From Shewanella maritima (GTDB lineage: Bacteria > Pseudomonadota > Gammaproteobacteria > Enterobacterales > Shewanellaceae): a stretch of 64,000 nucleotides of DNA. The notes below the pieces were generated by a model. The model saw nothing but the letters and a program-made list of their open reading frames with translations, searched no databases and was not told where the DNA came from. Position 1 is the stretch's first letter; every line of letters starts with the position of its first letter. Position numbers and translations under genes: made by a program. Location of the stretch: positions 1,488,001 to 1,552,000 of the forward strand of contig NZ_CP036200.1 of NCBI RefSeq assembly GCF_004295345.1, in the 5' to 3' direction. This document shows, in pieces, positions 46,506 to 55,688 of the stretch.

Positions 46506-49500
46506 ATGCCACTACTTACTCGTATTATTTGCGTTTGCATCCTATTTTTTTCTCTCGTTTTTGAGTTAAATGCCAACACGCCGTTGCCACTTAACAACCG
46601 CCTCGGTTTGCCCGCAACATCGCCAGCTCAAGAAGATAATATCCAAACTAAAATTGCTCTTATCCAGCAGGAAATCCAACGTGAGCTTGATGAGCAACAA
46701 GCATACAAGGCAATTATTAGCGACGCAGAGCAAGCCCAAACCCGGCTAGCGCAACAAATCGCCGCAAGTAAACAAAAGCTGAAAATTGCCGCCAATGTCG
46801 ACCTTGAGCAACAATCGTCAATGGCATATGCCTTGTTATCAGAGCTTAAACAAAGCGAGCTTGATGTCAGCAAGCGCTACCAAAGGCTGCAGCAAGAGCG
46901 CAAACAGCTTCCTGAATTAGTAGCAGAAGCTCAAAACTCCCTATCACAACACCTACGAGCGCCTCAGGCGCCTAATGACACACCACTGGGTGAAAAGTAC
47001 CAACTACAGGCTAATTTACTCACTCAGCACCTAGATACACTGCAAGCGCAGCTTAAAGCCAACCCAGTTCAGATTAAGCTAAACCAACTGAATCAGCAGT
47101 TGCTTCGAGCTTCGCTTAAGCAGCAAGAGGCCTTGATTGAAGAGTTAAATCAGGCGATCAGCATTAAGCGTCAAACCGAAACCGACTTAGCCATTGCCAG
47201 TAATTTAGGGCGCTCTTACTATCAAGATGCGGTATCTCAAGCACTAAATAGCACCAATCAAGATTATGCTCTGCAGCTTAAGCAATTAGCCAAAGATATT
47301 AATAGTGCGATATCTGAACAAGAACTCATAGAGAAGCGTTATCAGTCACAATCATTGCAATTAAGTAATGTAAAAGAGCAAGTCACCTGGGTAAAAACCA
47401 ATGCAGCATTTGGCGAACGCTTCTTAGCAATTTTGCAATCACTGCCTAAGCCACCCAATCTAGCGCAGCTACAAAATCACATGGCCGACGCAAGGCTGCA
47501 ACGTTATCAGTTTGAACAAGCTCAAATCACTTTAGAAAATCGATTACTAGAGCAGTCAAAATACGGCGATGAGCAATGGCAATTGTTACAAGCGCAGCAA
47601 TCACTGCTTGGACAACTAAACAAGGCCAACGAGCAATATCTTAATGAGTTAGCCAAACTACGTGTTGCCTATGAGCAACTTAACCAGGTACATAACACCT
47701 TAAAAACCACGCTCAATGAGCACCTATTTTGGGTACCGAATGCTCCAAGTGTTGGCACAATTTGGCTCACAAATGTTGTTAAGAGTATTGAATGGCTAAC
47801 GCAAGCAGAACAATGGCAACAGCTTAAGCAAGCCTGGCAGCAGCATAATTACCTGTGGGCATCTTGGGTGATACTACTGATTTTGAGCCTAATGGCACAA
47901 GACATGCTCACACCTAAGTTTAATCGCCTCAACTTAAGGTACACAGGCTATGTAGGCAACGTGTCGCAAGACAAATTCAAATACACCATTAAAACCTTAG
48001 TGGCGACCTTTGCCTATGCTGCAATTAAGCCGCTACCTGTATTAATTGCTGGCGCCATTCTTTACAGCTCGAAACATAACTTTGTCTACGCTCTGGGTTT
48101 TGGCCTACTCGCGATTGGTATTAACTACTTTATATTTCGATTTATCTACCTGCTATCGGCTGAAAATGGTGTGCTGATAAAACACTTCAGACGACCAAGT
48201 GAAGCAATATTAGCAATGCAACGTAAGGTGCTGCATTTCGCCCTGTTAACCACGCCCTTGATGGGACTCGTTGGCTTCACCGAAATGCTAGACACCTCAT
48301 TTGTGCGCACTAGCCTTGGCCGCGGCGCATTTATTGTTCTATGCGTCATCTTATTTGACTTCTATAAGAGCGTGTTCTTGTTTGCAGGCTCCAACCTTGA
48401 AAATCACCCACGCAAGCAAAACATGCGCTTACTACAAAAGCTGTTGTGGCTATTTATTATCAGCGTGCCTGTGGTGAGTGGATTCTTGGCAGCGATTGGC
48501 TACTACTTCACCTCCGTGCAATTACTCATACAATTACAAGTTTCTATTGTGCTGGGTTTAAGCTTTTTGTTGTTATACCAACTAATCAAACGTTGGATGC
48601 TCATCGAACAACGCTTAATTGCATTTGACCGTGCGAAAGCTAAGCGCGCTGAACAGCTTGCTCAGCGTGAACGAGGTGAAGACAATAACGAACCGATTGA
48701 AAACTATGAAGAACCGGTAATAGACCTCGATACTATTGCTAGTCAATCGATTCGCCTGGTGCGTTCACTATTAACACTGGCGTTTATTGCTTGTCTTATC
48801 GCCCTACTATCACACACTCATACCGCGCTGTTATCGTTCTTAGATGGCATTACATTGTGGAGTACCAGCTCTAGTGTCAACGGCATCGAACAGCAAGTGC
48901 CAATCACCTTAAAATCTTTACTAGTTGGTATGGTGTTGGCTGGTTTTTCATTGATGATAGCCAAGAACCTGCCCGGCCTGCTTGAGTTAACCATTTTGCA
49001 GCGTCTAGACCTGTCACCAGGTACGGGCTTTGCTATAACGACTGTCAGTAGCTATATCGTTATCTTTTTAGGCTTGATCATTGGCTTTTCTAGCCTTGGG
49101 CTTGAATGGTCAAAATTGCAATGGTTGATTGCAGCACTGTCTGTTGGTTTGGGTTTTGGATTGCAGGAAATCTTTGCCAACTTCATCTCGGGCTTGATTA
49201 TCTTATTTGAGAAACCGATTCGTATTGGTGATACCGTCACCATTAGAAACCTCACAGGTACAGTGACCAAAATTGAAATTCGTGCCACCACCATTGTCGA
49301 CTGGGATCGTAAAGAAATCATTGTGCCAAACAAGGCGTTTATCACTGAGCAGTTAGTAAACTGGTCGCTGTCAGATCCAATAACCCGTGTGATTATTAAA
49401 GTGGCAGTGGCTAGAGATGCAGACCCAACTAAAGTTGAGATGCTGCTGCATCAAGCCGTACGCGAATGTGAGCTTTCACTCACCATACCTGAACCAGAAG

Positions 49501-49712
49501 TTTGGTTTGCAGGTTTTGGTCAGCATACCCAAGATTATGAAGTGCGCTCTTACGCTAAAGACATGGATGCACGTTGGCCGCTACGGCACAGCCTTCACAA
49601 GCAGATAAGCAAAAAACTGAAGGAGAACCAAGTTGAGTTGGCTTACCCACAAATGGAAATTCATTTGAGTAATAATCAAGGGCGCGAAGCATCAAGCCTA
49701 ATTAAAGTTTAG
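46506..49712 (+). CDS. mscM: MscM/MscK-type large mechanosensitive channel
   Basis: Mechanosensitive channel of 1068 aa, similar in size and layout to E. coli MscM (YjeP), which is also encoded beside psd. It has a signal peptide (1-24) and a long Gln/Leu-rich coiled-coil periplasmic domain (about 25-430). Several inner-membrane helices follow (about 445-720), then the C-terminal MscS domain (about 790-1050) with SVGLGFGLQEIFANFISGL and PIRIGDTVTI. It opens on osmotic downshock. The gap to the GDPD gene is 11 bp, so the two may be cotranscribed. Confidence 0.93.
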   Translation: MPLLTRIICVCILFFSLVFELNANTPLPLNNRLGLPATSPAQEDNIQTKIALIQQEIQRELDEQQAYKAIISDAEQAQTRLAQQIAASKQKLKIAANVDLEQQSSMAYALLSELKQSELDVSKRYQRLQQERKQLPELVAEAQNSLSQHLRAPQAPNDTPLGEKYQLQANLLTQHLDTLQAQLKANPVQIKLNQLNQQLLRASLKQQEALIEELNQAISIKRQTETDLAIASNLGRSYYQDAVSQALNSTNQDYALQLKQLAKDINSAISEQELIEKRYQSQSLQLSNVKEQVTWVKTNAAFGERFLAILQSLPKPPNLAQLQNHMADARLQRYQFEQAQITLENRLLEQSKYGDEQWQLLQAQQSLLGQLNKANEQYLNELAKLRVAYEQLNQVHNTLKTTLNEHLFWVPNAPSVGTIWLTNVVKSIEWLTQAEQWQQLKQAWQQHNYLWASWVILLILSLMAQDMLTPKFNRLNLRYTGYVGNVSQDKFKYTIKTLVATFAYAAIKPLPVLIAGAILYSSKHNFVYALGFGLLAIGINYFIFRFIYLLSAENGVLIKHFRRPSEAILAMQRKVLHFALLTTPLMGLVGFTEMLDTSFVRTSLGRGAFIVLCVILFDFYKSVFLFAGSNLENHPRKQNMRLLQKLLWLFIISVPVVSGFLAAIGYYFTSVQLLIQLQVSIVLGLSFLLLYQLIKRWMLIEQRLIAFDRAKAKRAEQLAQRERGEDNNEPIENYEEPVIDLDTIASQSIRLVRSLLTLAFIACLIALLSHTHTALLSFLDGITLWSTSSSVNGIEQQVPITLKSLLVGMVLAGFSLMIAKNLPGLLELTILQRLDLSPGTGFAITTVSSYIVIFLGLIIGFSSLGLEWSKLQWLIAALSVGLGFGLQEIFANFISGLIILFEKPIRIGDTVTIRNLTGTVTKIEIRATTIVDWDRKEIIVPNKAFITEQLVNWSLSDPITRVIIKVAVARDADPTKVEMLLHQAVRECELSLTIPEPEVWFAGFGQHTQDYEVRSYAKDMDARWPLRHSLHKQISKKLKENQVELAYPQMEIHLSNNQGREASSLIKV

Positions 49713-49723
49713 AAGGAATTATC

Positions 49724-50488
49724 ATGTTGGTTTTTGCTCACCGCGGCGCTAGCGGCTACCAAGCGGAAAACACGCTTGCAGCAATGCAAATGGCATTAGA
49801 CCTCAGTGTGACTGCCATCGAAATTGACGTGCATAACGTCGAAGGTGAGCTATATGTGTTCCACGACCGTAGACTAGAAAATAAATCTGACGGCTTTGGC
49901 CCAATCCATTTAGCAACCAAAGCTGAGCTTGCTCAGTTACATATTCTTGGCGAGCCAATCCCTACCCTGTGGCAAGTGCTAGAATTAATTAATGGTCGCT
50001 GTATGGTTAATATTGAGCTCAAAGGCTGTTTCTCTATTGCGCCGTTCATGGACTTGTACCCCCGCATATTCGATGAGTTAAATTTTACCTACCGGCAAGT
50101 CCTAGTGTCATCGTTTAACCACCACTATTTGGCAACACTCAAAAGTGAATATGGACAAGCGTATGTTGCACCGTTAGTTGATGGTGTGCCGCTTAATCTT
50201 GCTCAAGCTGCCAGTGACTTAAATGCCTACTCAATCAATCTTTCTATCAATTTTGTCAACCAAGCAATGATTGAAGATGCCCACCAACGCGGCGTAAAAG
50301 TATTTGTGTACACGGTAGATGAAGCCGATGACATTCGCGCCCTGCATCATTTTGGCGTCGATGGCATTTTCAGTAATTACCCTGATAAGGCCCAAGCTGT
50401 AGTTGACTCATTAGTTATGCAGACTGACGATGGGCAAGCATCGCATTTTCATCATCACGAAGACCAATTACCCCACTGGTTCGAGTAA
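49724..50488 (+). CDS. glycerophosphodiester phosphodiesterase (GDPD family)
   Basis: Hydrolyses glycerophosphodiesters from phospholipid turnover to glycerol 3-phosphate and an alcohol. It is 254 aa, cytoplasmic (no signal), with the catalytic AHRGASGYQAENTL at residues 5-18, EIDVHNVEGELYVFHD and INIELKG-type strands. Similar in length to UgpQ (about 247 aa). The tail carries a His-rich stretch (SHFHHHEDQ). It follows mscM by 11 bp with GAAGGAA before the ATG. Confidence 0.9.
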   Translation: MLVFAHRGASGYQAENTLAAMQMALDLSVTAIEIDVHNVEGELYVFHDRRLENKSDGFGPIHLATKAELAQLHILGEPIPTLWQVLELINGRCMVNIELKGCFSIAPFMDLYPRIFDELNFTYRQVLVSSFNHHYLATLKSEYGQAYVAPLVDGVPLNLAQAASDLNAYSINLSINFVNQAMIEDAHQRGVKVFVYTVDEADDIRALHHFGVDGIFSNYPDKAQAVVDSLVMQTDDGQASHFHHHEDQLPHWFE

Positions 50489-50627
50489 CACGCGTTAGCT
50501 GAAATCGCCACCGATAGTTGTAAATCTAGCGAATTGTACTTTTTTGCCTTATTTAGCAACAAAAGGTCAGTATAATCCTTATGATTTCTTATACTTATGT
50601 TATGTACTGACTAAAAGTGGCTGGCCT

Positions 50628-51554
50628 ATGAGCAACAAATTACTATTACTGACTCGCGAGAATGAGCAATATCGTCAGCTTATAGAAAGTTGTAACTTAC
50701 CCGAGCTCACTATTTTAGGTGACTCGCCTAACAGCATATTGGAAGCCAATATTTGGTTTGCTGAACCAGCACTCGCCCTGCCACTGTTAGGACATGCCAA
50801 TGAGCTAAGATGGATGCAGTCGACATTTGCGGGTGTCGATAAACTCATGGGCAAACGCCAGCGCAAAGACTATCAACTCACCAATGTAAAAGGTATATTC
50901 GGCCCACTCATGAGTGAGTATGTGTTTGGTTACTTACTTGCTCACCAGCGTCAACACGACTTATACCAGCTACAACAGCAGCAAAAACTGTGGCTGCCTA
51001 CAAGCTTTAAGTCACTGCAAGGGCAAAATCTGCTGCTGTTGGGTACAGGCTCAATTGCCAAGCATATCGCCGTTACCGCCAAACACTTTGGTATGACAGT
51101 CACAGGCATAAACCGCCAAGGGCGCCAAGTACCTGGTTTTGATTGTGTAGATACCTTAGCCCATCTAGACAGGCACCTAGCACTAGCCGATGCAATAGTG
51201 AGCGTACTACCTAGCACCACCGAAACCGCAGGCACACTCAATAAACATGCTTTAACTCAGCTGAAGCACGACGCTGTACTATTCAATATTGGTCGTGGTG
51301 ATGTGTTGGATTTAAACGAATTGACGGTTCTGTTAGACCAACGCCCACAAATGCGCGCGATATTAGATGTGTTCAATCAGGAGCCGTTACCTAGCGAACA
51401 CCCAATTTGGGAGTGTAAAAATGCGGTGATCACGCCCCATATCGCAGCGCCAAGCTTTCCAGAGCAAGTTGTCGAAGTATTCAGCCAAAACTATCAGAAT
51501 TGGCTCAGCCAAAAGCCATTAGATTATGTGGTTGAATTTGAGCGAGGCTACTAA
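50628..51554 (+). CDS. D-2-hydroxyacid dehydrogenase
   Basis: NAD(P)-dependent 2-hydroxyacid dehydrogenase of about 308 aa. The dinucleotide-binding motif is LLGTGSIAKHIA. The active-site arginine is in NIGRGDVLD, the glutamate in NQEPLPSEHP and the histidine in TPHIAAPS. The family includes glyoxylate/hydroxypyruvate reductases, but the substrate cannot be decided. ATG at 50628 (MSNKLLLL) begins the conserved fold; the frame is open 28 codons upstream. Confidence 0.9.
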   Translation: MSNKLLLLTRENEQYRQLIESCNLPELTILGDSPNSILEANIWFAEPALALPLLGHANELRWMQSTFAGVDKLMGKRQRKDYQLTNVKGIFGPLMSEYVFGYLLAHQRQHDLYQLQQQQKLWLPTSFKSLQGQNLLLLGTGSIAKHIAVTAKHFGMTVTGINRQGRQVPGFDCVDTLAHLDRHLALADAIVSVLPSTTETAGTLNKHALTQLKHDAVLFNIGRGDVLDLNELTVLLDQRPQMRAILDVFNQEPLPSEHPIWECKNAVITPHIAAPSFPEQVVEVFSQNYQNWLSQKPLDYVVEFERGY

Positions 51555-51940
51555 CGCACACATTTCGGTTACTTGTCGCTATAGCAGCAAGCCGTTTTGC
51601 TCGTAACTATTAGCCGGAAAGGCATAAGCTTAGGTTTCTCTATCAAACCACCAGTAATCTCAGCAAATCAGTCAATCCGTTAATCTTTGGCGGCGACTAA
51701 ATTTCACTGATGAATACCTGTACTCTAACTCGCTAGATCTCAATCACAGCAATAGTTTGAGCGAGATCGCGTTTATCTATAACCCAGATAAAAACAAATT
51801 ATCTCGATATGTTCCAAAAAGTTATTAGCAATGAGAACAGTTTTCATTTACAATTTCATCATTCATTAGAGGTTGCACAATTGCTAAACCTTAACCACCT
51901 AAAGCGTGGTAATTAGAACCTAGATGTAAATGAGGCCAAT
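51555..51940. other. intergenic region upstream of bfd
   Basis: 386 bp without a recognisable gene. It contains the candidate Fur site at 51830-51848. A 52-codon plus-strand open stretch (about 51660-51825), including DEYLYSNSLDLNHSNS, has no start codon and may be a remnant of a lost gene. Confidence 0.4.
51830..51848. promoter_or_regulatory. candidate Fur box upstream of bfd
   Basis: AATGAGAACAGTTTTCATT is a near-perfect 9-1-9 dyad, and the TGAxAAx-x-xTTxTCA pattern of Fur sites is met. It lies about 95 bp upstream of bfd, a gene usually repressed by Fur. No computed score supports it. Confidence 0.5.
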
Positions 51941-52132
51941 ATGTACGTTTGTCTTTGCCATGCCATTACTGATAACCAAATCAAAGAAGCTGTGAGTCAG
52001 GGCGACATGACATTAGCGGATGTAAAGAAACGCTTAGGTGTAGCAAACCAATGTGGCAAATGTGCGCGCATGGCAAATCAAATCATTCAAACTCAATTAG
52101 ACTTAGAGCCTAACTTCTACGAAGTCGCCTAG
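51941..52132 (+). CDS. bfd: bacterioferritin-associated ferredoxin Bfd
   Basis: A 63-aa [2Fe-2S] protein that reduces bacterioferritin iron for release. The cluster ligands are Cys4, Cys6, Cys38 and Cys41 (MYVCLCHAIT and QCGKC), the standard Bfd arrangement. No bacterioferritin gene is adjacent. Regulation by Fur is suggested by the upstream site. Confidence 0.95.
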   Translation: MYVCLCHAITDNQIKEAVSQGDMTLADVKKRLGVANQCGKCARMANQIIQTQLDLEPNFYEVA

Positions 52133-52161
52133 CTTGGTTTAAACCTCACTCTAATACACAA

Positions 52162-52190
52162 AAAAATACCACCGCGAAGGTGGTATTTTT
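52162..52190. terminator. bidirectional intrinsic terminator
   Basis: AAAAATACCACC, five bases, GGTGGTATTTTT, between convergent bfd and parC. Confidence 0.92.
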
Positions 52191-52209
52191 GTTTGTGCAA
52201 GCTTGAACA

Positions 52210-54504
52210 CTAAGACTCTGTAGCCTCGCCTTCAATAGGCTCAATAGCATTGCCAGTTTCAACCTCAATTGAATCGACTCGCTGTAAGCCACGTGGCAGT
52301 TTAGCGCCTCGGCGGCCACGTTCACCCCGATAGTGCTCTAAATCGCTCGCTTTCAGCGTCAGCTTACGTTTACCTGCCCACAAGGTCACTGCGGCATTTT
52401 CCGGCACAATCGCGATGTGCAGTAGCAGCTCTTCGCGGTTCTTAGCACGCTCACTTGGAATGCCAATAATCTTATTACCTTTACCCTTTGAGAGTTGCGG
52501 CAAAGCGTCTAGGGTAAACATCAACATCCGCCCTTCGCTGGTAATAGCAAGTAGTGACTGATTATCTACCTTAGCTAACGGCTGTGGTGGCAGCGACTGC
52601 GCATTGGCTGGCAGGCTTAACAGCGCTTTACCCGCCTTGTTACGGCTTACCATGTCTTTATACGCACAGATGAAGCCATAACCCGCATCAGATGCAACAA
52701 GGTAGCGCTGATCATCCGCGCCAAGCAACACATGGCTTATGGTCTCGCCCGCTGCAATATTAAAGCGAGTGGTAATAGGCTCGCCCTGACTACGGGCAGA
52801 TGGCAGCGTATGGGTATCAGTAGCAAATGCCCGCCCCGATGTATCAATAAATACTGACGGTTGATTACTGCGACCGCTAGCACTGCATAAATACTTATCA
52901 CCAGACTTATAGTTTAAGCCTTCGGCATCAACATCATGACCTTTAGCACAACGCACCCAGCCTTTTTCTGATAGCACAACAGTCACAGCTTCAGCAGGTG
53001 TTAACTCTTGCTCAGTTAGCGCTTTAGACTCACTGCGCTCCACGATTGGTGAGCGGCGCTCATCACCGTAGGTTTCACCGTCTTTAATGAGCTCTTTCTT
53101 CACCAGTGTTTTCAAGCGGCGCTCTGAACTTAATGTCAGTTGCAGCTTGTCACGCTCTGCTGCAAGCTCTTCTTGCTCGGCGCGAATTTTCACTTCTTCT
53201 AACTTGGCAAGGTGACGCAGCTTTAGCTCTAAAATCGCTTCTGCTTGTTTTTCCGATAAGTTAAAGCGCGACATCAATTCGGCTTTTGGCTCATCGTGGA
53301 AACGAATAATTTCAATCACTTCATCGATATTCAAAAACGCGATCATTAACGCATCAAGAATATGTAAGCGCGCTAACACCTTGTCTAGGCGGAATTGCAG
53401 CCTGCGAGTGACCGTAGCAATACGATACGTTAACCACTCAGTTAACAGCGTCCTTAATCCTTTGACCTGTGGGCGACCATCGAGACCGAGCACATTTAAG
53501 TTAACCCGGTAGCTCTTTTCCAGGTCAGTCGTGGCGAATAAGTGTGCCATTAATTGCTCGCAATCGACGCGATTTGAGCGCGGTACAATAACAACCCGGA
53601 CTGGGTTTTCATGGTCTGACTCATCGCGCAGATCTGACACCATTGGCAGCTTTTTAGCCTGCATTTGCGCAGCAATCTGCTCTAGCACTTTACCGCAACC
53701 CACTTGGTGTGGCAGTGCGGAAATCACCACTTCGCCATTCTCAACGGTGTAGGTTGCACGCATTTTCAGCGACCCGCGACCAGTTTCGTAGATTTTGGCA
53801 ATATCTTTACTTGGGGTAATTATCTCTGCAGAAGTTGGATAATCAGGTGCAGGCACAAACTCCATCAAACGCTCGAGATCCGCTTTTGGGTTTTCAAGCA
53901 GCTCAACACAGGCAGAGACCAGCTCTTTGGCATTGTGCGGTGGGATATCCGTTGCCATACCTACAGCAATACCGGTAATACCATTAAGCAAAATATGGGG
54001 CAATCGTGCCGGCAACGTTATCGGCTCTTTCATGGTGCCGTCAAAGTTTACGCCCCACTCCACAGTACCCTGACCAAGCTCTGACAGTAACACTTCAGAA
54101 AATTTTGACAGCCTAGCTTCGGTATAACGCATTGCAGCAAATGATTTAGGGTCATCTGGGGCACCCCAGTTACCTTGACCATCAACCAATGGATAACGAT
54201 AAGAAAACGGCTGCGCCATCAACACCATGGCTTCGTAACAAGCATTATCACCGTGAGGATGGTATTTACCTAATACGTCACCTACTGTACGCGCTGATTT
54301 CTTGTGTTTAGATTGCGCCGATAAGCCTAGCTCGCTCATGGCGTAAATAATGCGTCGTTGCACGGGTTTTAAACCGTCACCAATATGCGGTAAGGCGCGG
54401 TCCATGATTACGTACATCGAATAATTAAGATAAGCCTCTTCGGTAAAGCGCCTAATCGGCATTTGCTCTACGCCATCAAGGCTTAGCTCGATCGCATCAC
54501 TCAT
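52210..54504 (-). CDS. parC: DNA topoisomerase IV subunit A ParC
   Basis: Decatenating type-II topoisomerase subunit, 764 aa. The catalytic tyrosine is Tyr127 in [10 protein letters not shown]. The quinolone-determining region reads [14 protein letters not shown] at residues 80-93: the position equal to E. coli Ser80 is Asn87, while Asp79 and Glu84 equivalents (Asp86, Glu91) are kept. The C-terminal beta-pinwheel contains [13 protein letters not shown] and [13 protein letters not shown]. Its ATG overlaps the stop of the upstream gene by four bases. Confidence 0.97.
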   Translation of the reverse strand: MSDAIELSLDGVEQMPIRRFTEEAYLNYSMYVIMDRALPHIGDGLKPVQRRIIYAMSELGLSAQSKHKKSARTVGDVLGKYHPHGDNACYEAMVLMAQPFSYRYPLVDGQGNWGAPDDPKSFAAMRYTEARLSKFSEVLLSELGQGTVEWGVNFDGTMKEPITLPARLPHILLNGITGIAVGMATDIPPHNAKELVSACVELLENPKADLERLMEFVPAPDYPTSAEIITPSKDIAKIYETGRGSLKMRATYTVENGEVVISALPHQVGCGKVLEQIAAQMQAKKLPMVSDLRDESDHENPVRVVIVPRSNRVDCEQLMAHLFATTDLEKSYRVNLNVLGLDGRPQVKGLRTLLTEWLTYRIATVTRRLQFRLDKVLARLHILDALMIAFLNIDEVIEIIRFHDEPKAELMSRFNLSEKQAEAILELKLRHLAKLEEVKIRAEQEELAAERDKLQLTLSSERRLKTLVKKELIKDGETYGDERRSPIVERSESKALTEQELTPAEAVTVVLSEKGWVRCAKGHDVDAEGLNYKSGDKYLCSASGRSNQPSVFIDTSGRAFATDTHTLPSARSQGEPITTRFNIAAGETISHVLLGADDQRYLVASDAGYGFICAYKDMVSRNKAGKALLSLPANAQSLPPQPLAKVDNQSLLAITSEGRMLMFTLDALPQLSKGKGNKIIGIPSERAKNREELLLHIAIVPENAAVTLWAGKRKLTLKASDLEHYRGERGRRGAKLPRGLQRVDSIEVETGNAIEPIEGEATES

Positions 54505-55673
54505 TGTGCTGATTCCTGTGATTGTTCAGAATTTTTGTAATATAAACGGTAAATATTGCCTTTCAGATCATCTGAAATGTACATGGCACCATCTGGCGCA
54601 GTTAGGATGTCAAAAGGCCTAGCAACGGGGAATTCGCCGTCAAGAAAGCTCACGACAGTTTCGCGACTAGACTTGCCATTTTGTACACTCATCATCACGA
54701 TTTGATAGCCGATTTTACTTGAGCGGTTCCATGAGCCATTTTCAGCAACAAACATTTGCTGATGATAGCGCTGCGGGAATTGAGTACCTGTGTAAAAGTG
54801 CAACCCTTTTGGGCTGACATGTGCAGGTAGCTCATATTCAGGTAATACAATATTCAAATTTCTTGGTTTGATATAAGCAGGCTCTTCAACCGACTTGGCA
54901 TGCAAGTAGGGAAAACCAAAGTGGCTGCCTTTAGTATCAACGCGGTTAATTTCATCCGGTGGCAGGTTATCACCCATCCAATTGCGACCTGAGTCAGCAA
55001 ACCACAGCTTATTATCAACTGGAGACCAGTCAAAGCCTGTTACAGAGCGAATACCTACGGCGACCTGCTCGCTGTTACCTGAGTCCAAATCAATGGCAAT
55101 GATACTGCCAAATGGTGCCTGTGCTTCACACACATTACAGGGTGCGCCAATCGACAAATATAAACGCCCATCTGGGCCAAAACGCATGGCACGGGTATGC
55201 TTTTTATCGAGCTCAGGTAGGTTAGAAAACACTTCTTTAGCGCGGCCAGGACGGCGCAGGCGCGTTTCGATATTGGCAAAGCGCACAATACGGTCTTCTT
55301 CTGTGGCGTACAGGTGGCCGTCTTTAAACGCGATGGCCTCTGGGTAATCCATGCCTTTAGCGATTAAATAGCGTTTATCGACCTTGCCGTCACCATTGCC
55401 ATCTTCAAGAGCATAAATGGTGCCCTTCTTTTTAGAACCAACAAACAACGTTCCTTTATCACCGATGGCCATCTGCTTTACATCACCTAAATCGGATGCG
55501 AACAGCGTGATACCAAAGCCTTTTGTCACCGTGATGGTCATAGAGTCGGCATACGCATGCTGCGATGCACTCAATCCCACGACGGCAACAGAAAAACTCA
55601 TACACAAGCCTTTCAGTCCATTGCGAAAGACGTTGAGCAAACGATGATGTCTTTTGGTTTTTATTGTCATCAT
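54501..55673 (-). CDS. PQQ-dependent sugar dehydrogenase-like periplasmic beta-propeller
   Basis: About 390 aa. It has a long N-terminus with a basic stretch then a signal peptide (ending near AYADS), followed by a six-bladed propeller of the glucose/sorbosone dehydrogenase type. Family sequences seen are [52 protein letters not shown] and [22 protein letters not shown] pair near residue 177 is notable. The substrate and PQQ use are unproven. It sits between parE and parC, overlapping parC by four bases, so it is cotranscribed with both topoisomerase IV genes. The first in-frame ATG (55673) is used. Confidence 0.82.
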   Translation of the reverse strand: MMTIKTKRHHRLLNVFRNGLKGLCMSFSVAVVGLSASQHAYADSMTITVTKGFGITLFASDLGDVKQMAIGDKGTLFVGSKKKGTIYALEDGNGDGKVDKRYLIAKGMDYPEAIAFKDGHLYATEEDRIVRFANIETRLRRPGRAKEVFSNLPELDKKHTRAMRFGPDGRLYLSIGAPCNVCEAQAPFGSIIAIDLDSGNSEQVAVGIRSVTGFDWSPVDNKLWFADSGRNWMGDNLPPDEINRVDTKGSHFGFPYLHAKSVEEPAYIKPRNLNIVLPEYELPAHVSPKGLHFYTGTQFPQRYHQQMFVAENGSWNRSSKIGYQIVMMSVQNGKSSRETVVSFLDGEFPVARPFDILTAPDGAMYISDDLKGNIYRLYYKNSEQSQESAQ

Positions 55674-55688
55674 ACTGCCATTAGCCAA

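Noticed and set aside
51660..51825. Open stretch containing DEYLYSNSLDLNHSNS
   Set aside because: No start codon and only 52 codons; may be a remnant, but not enough to call a gene.
53704..54084. 126-aa plus-strand open frame
   Set aside because: Antisense of parC, with no ribosome-binding site or known motif.
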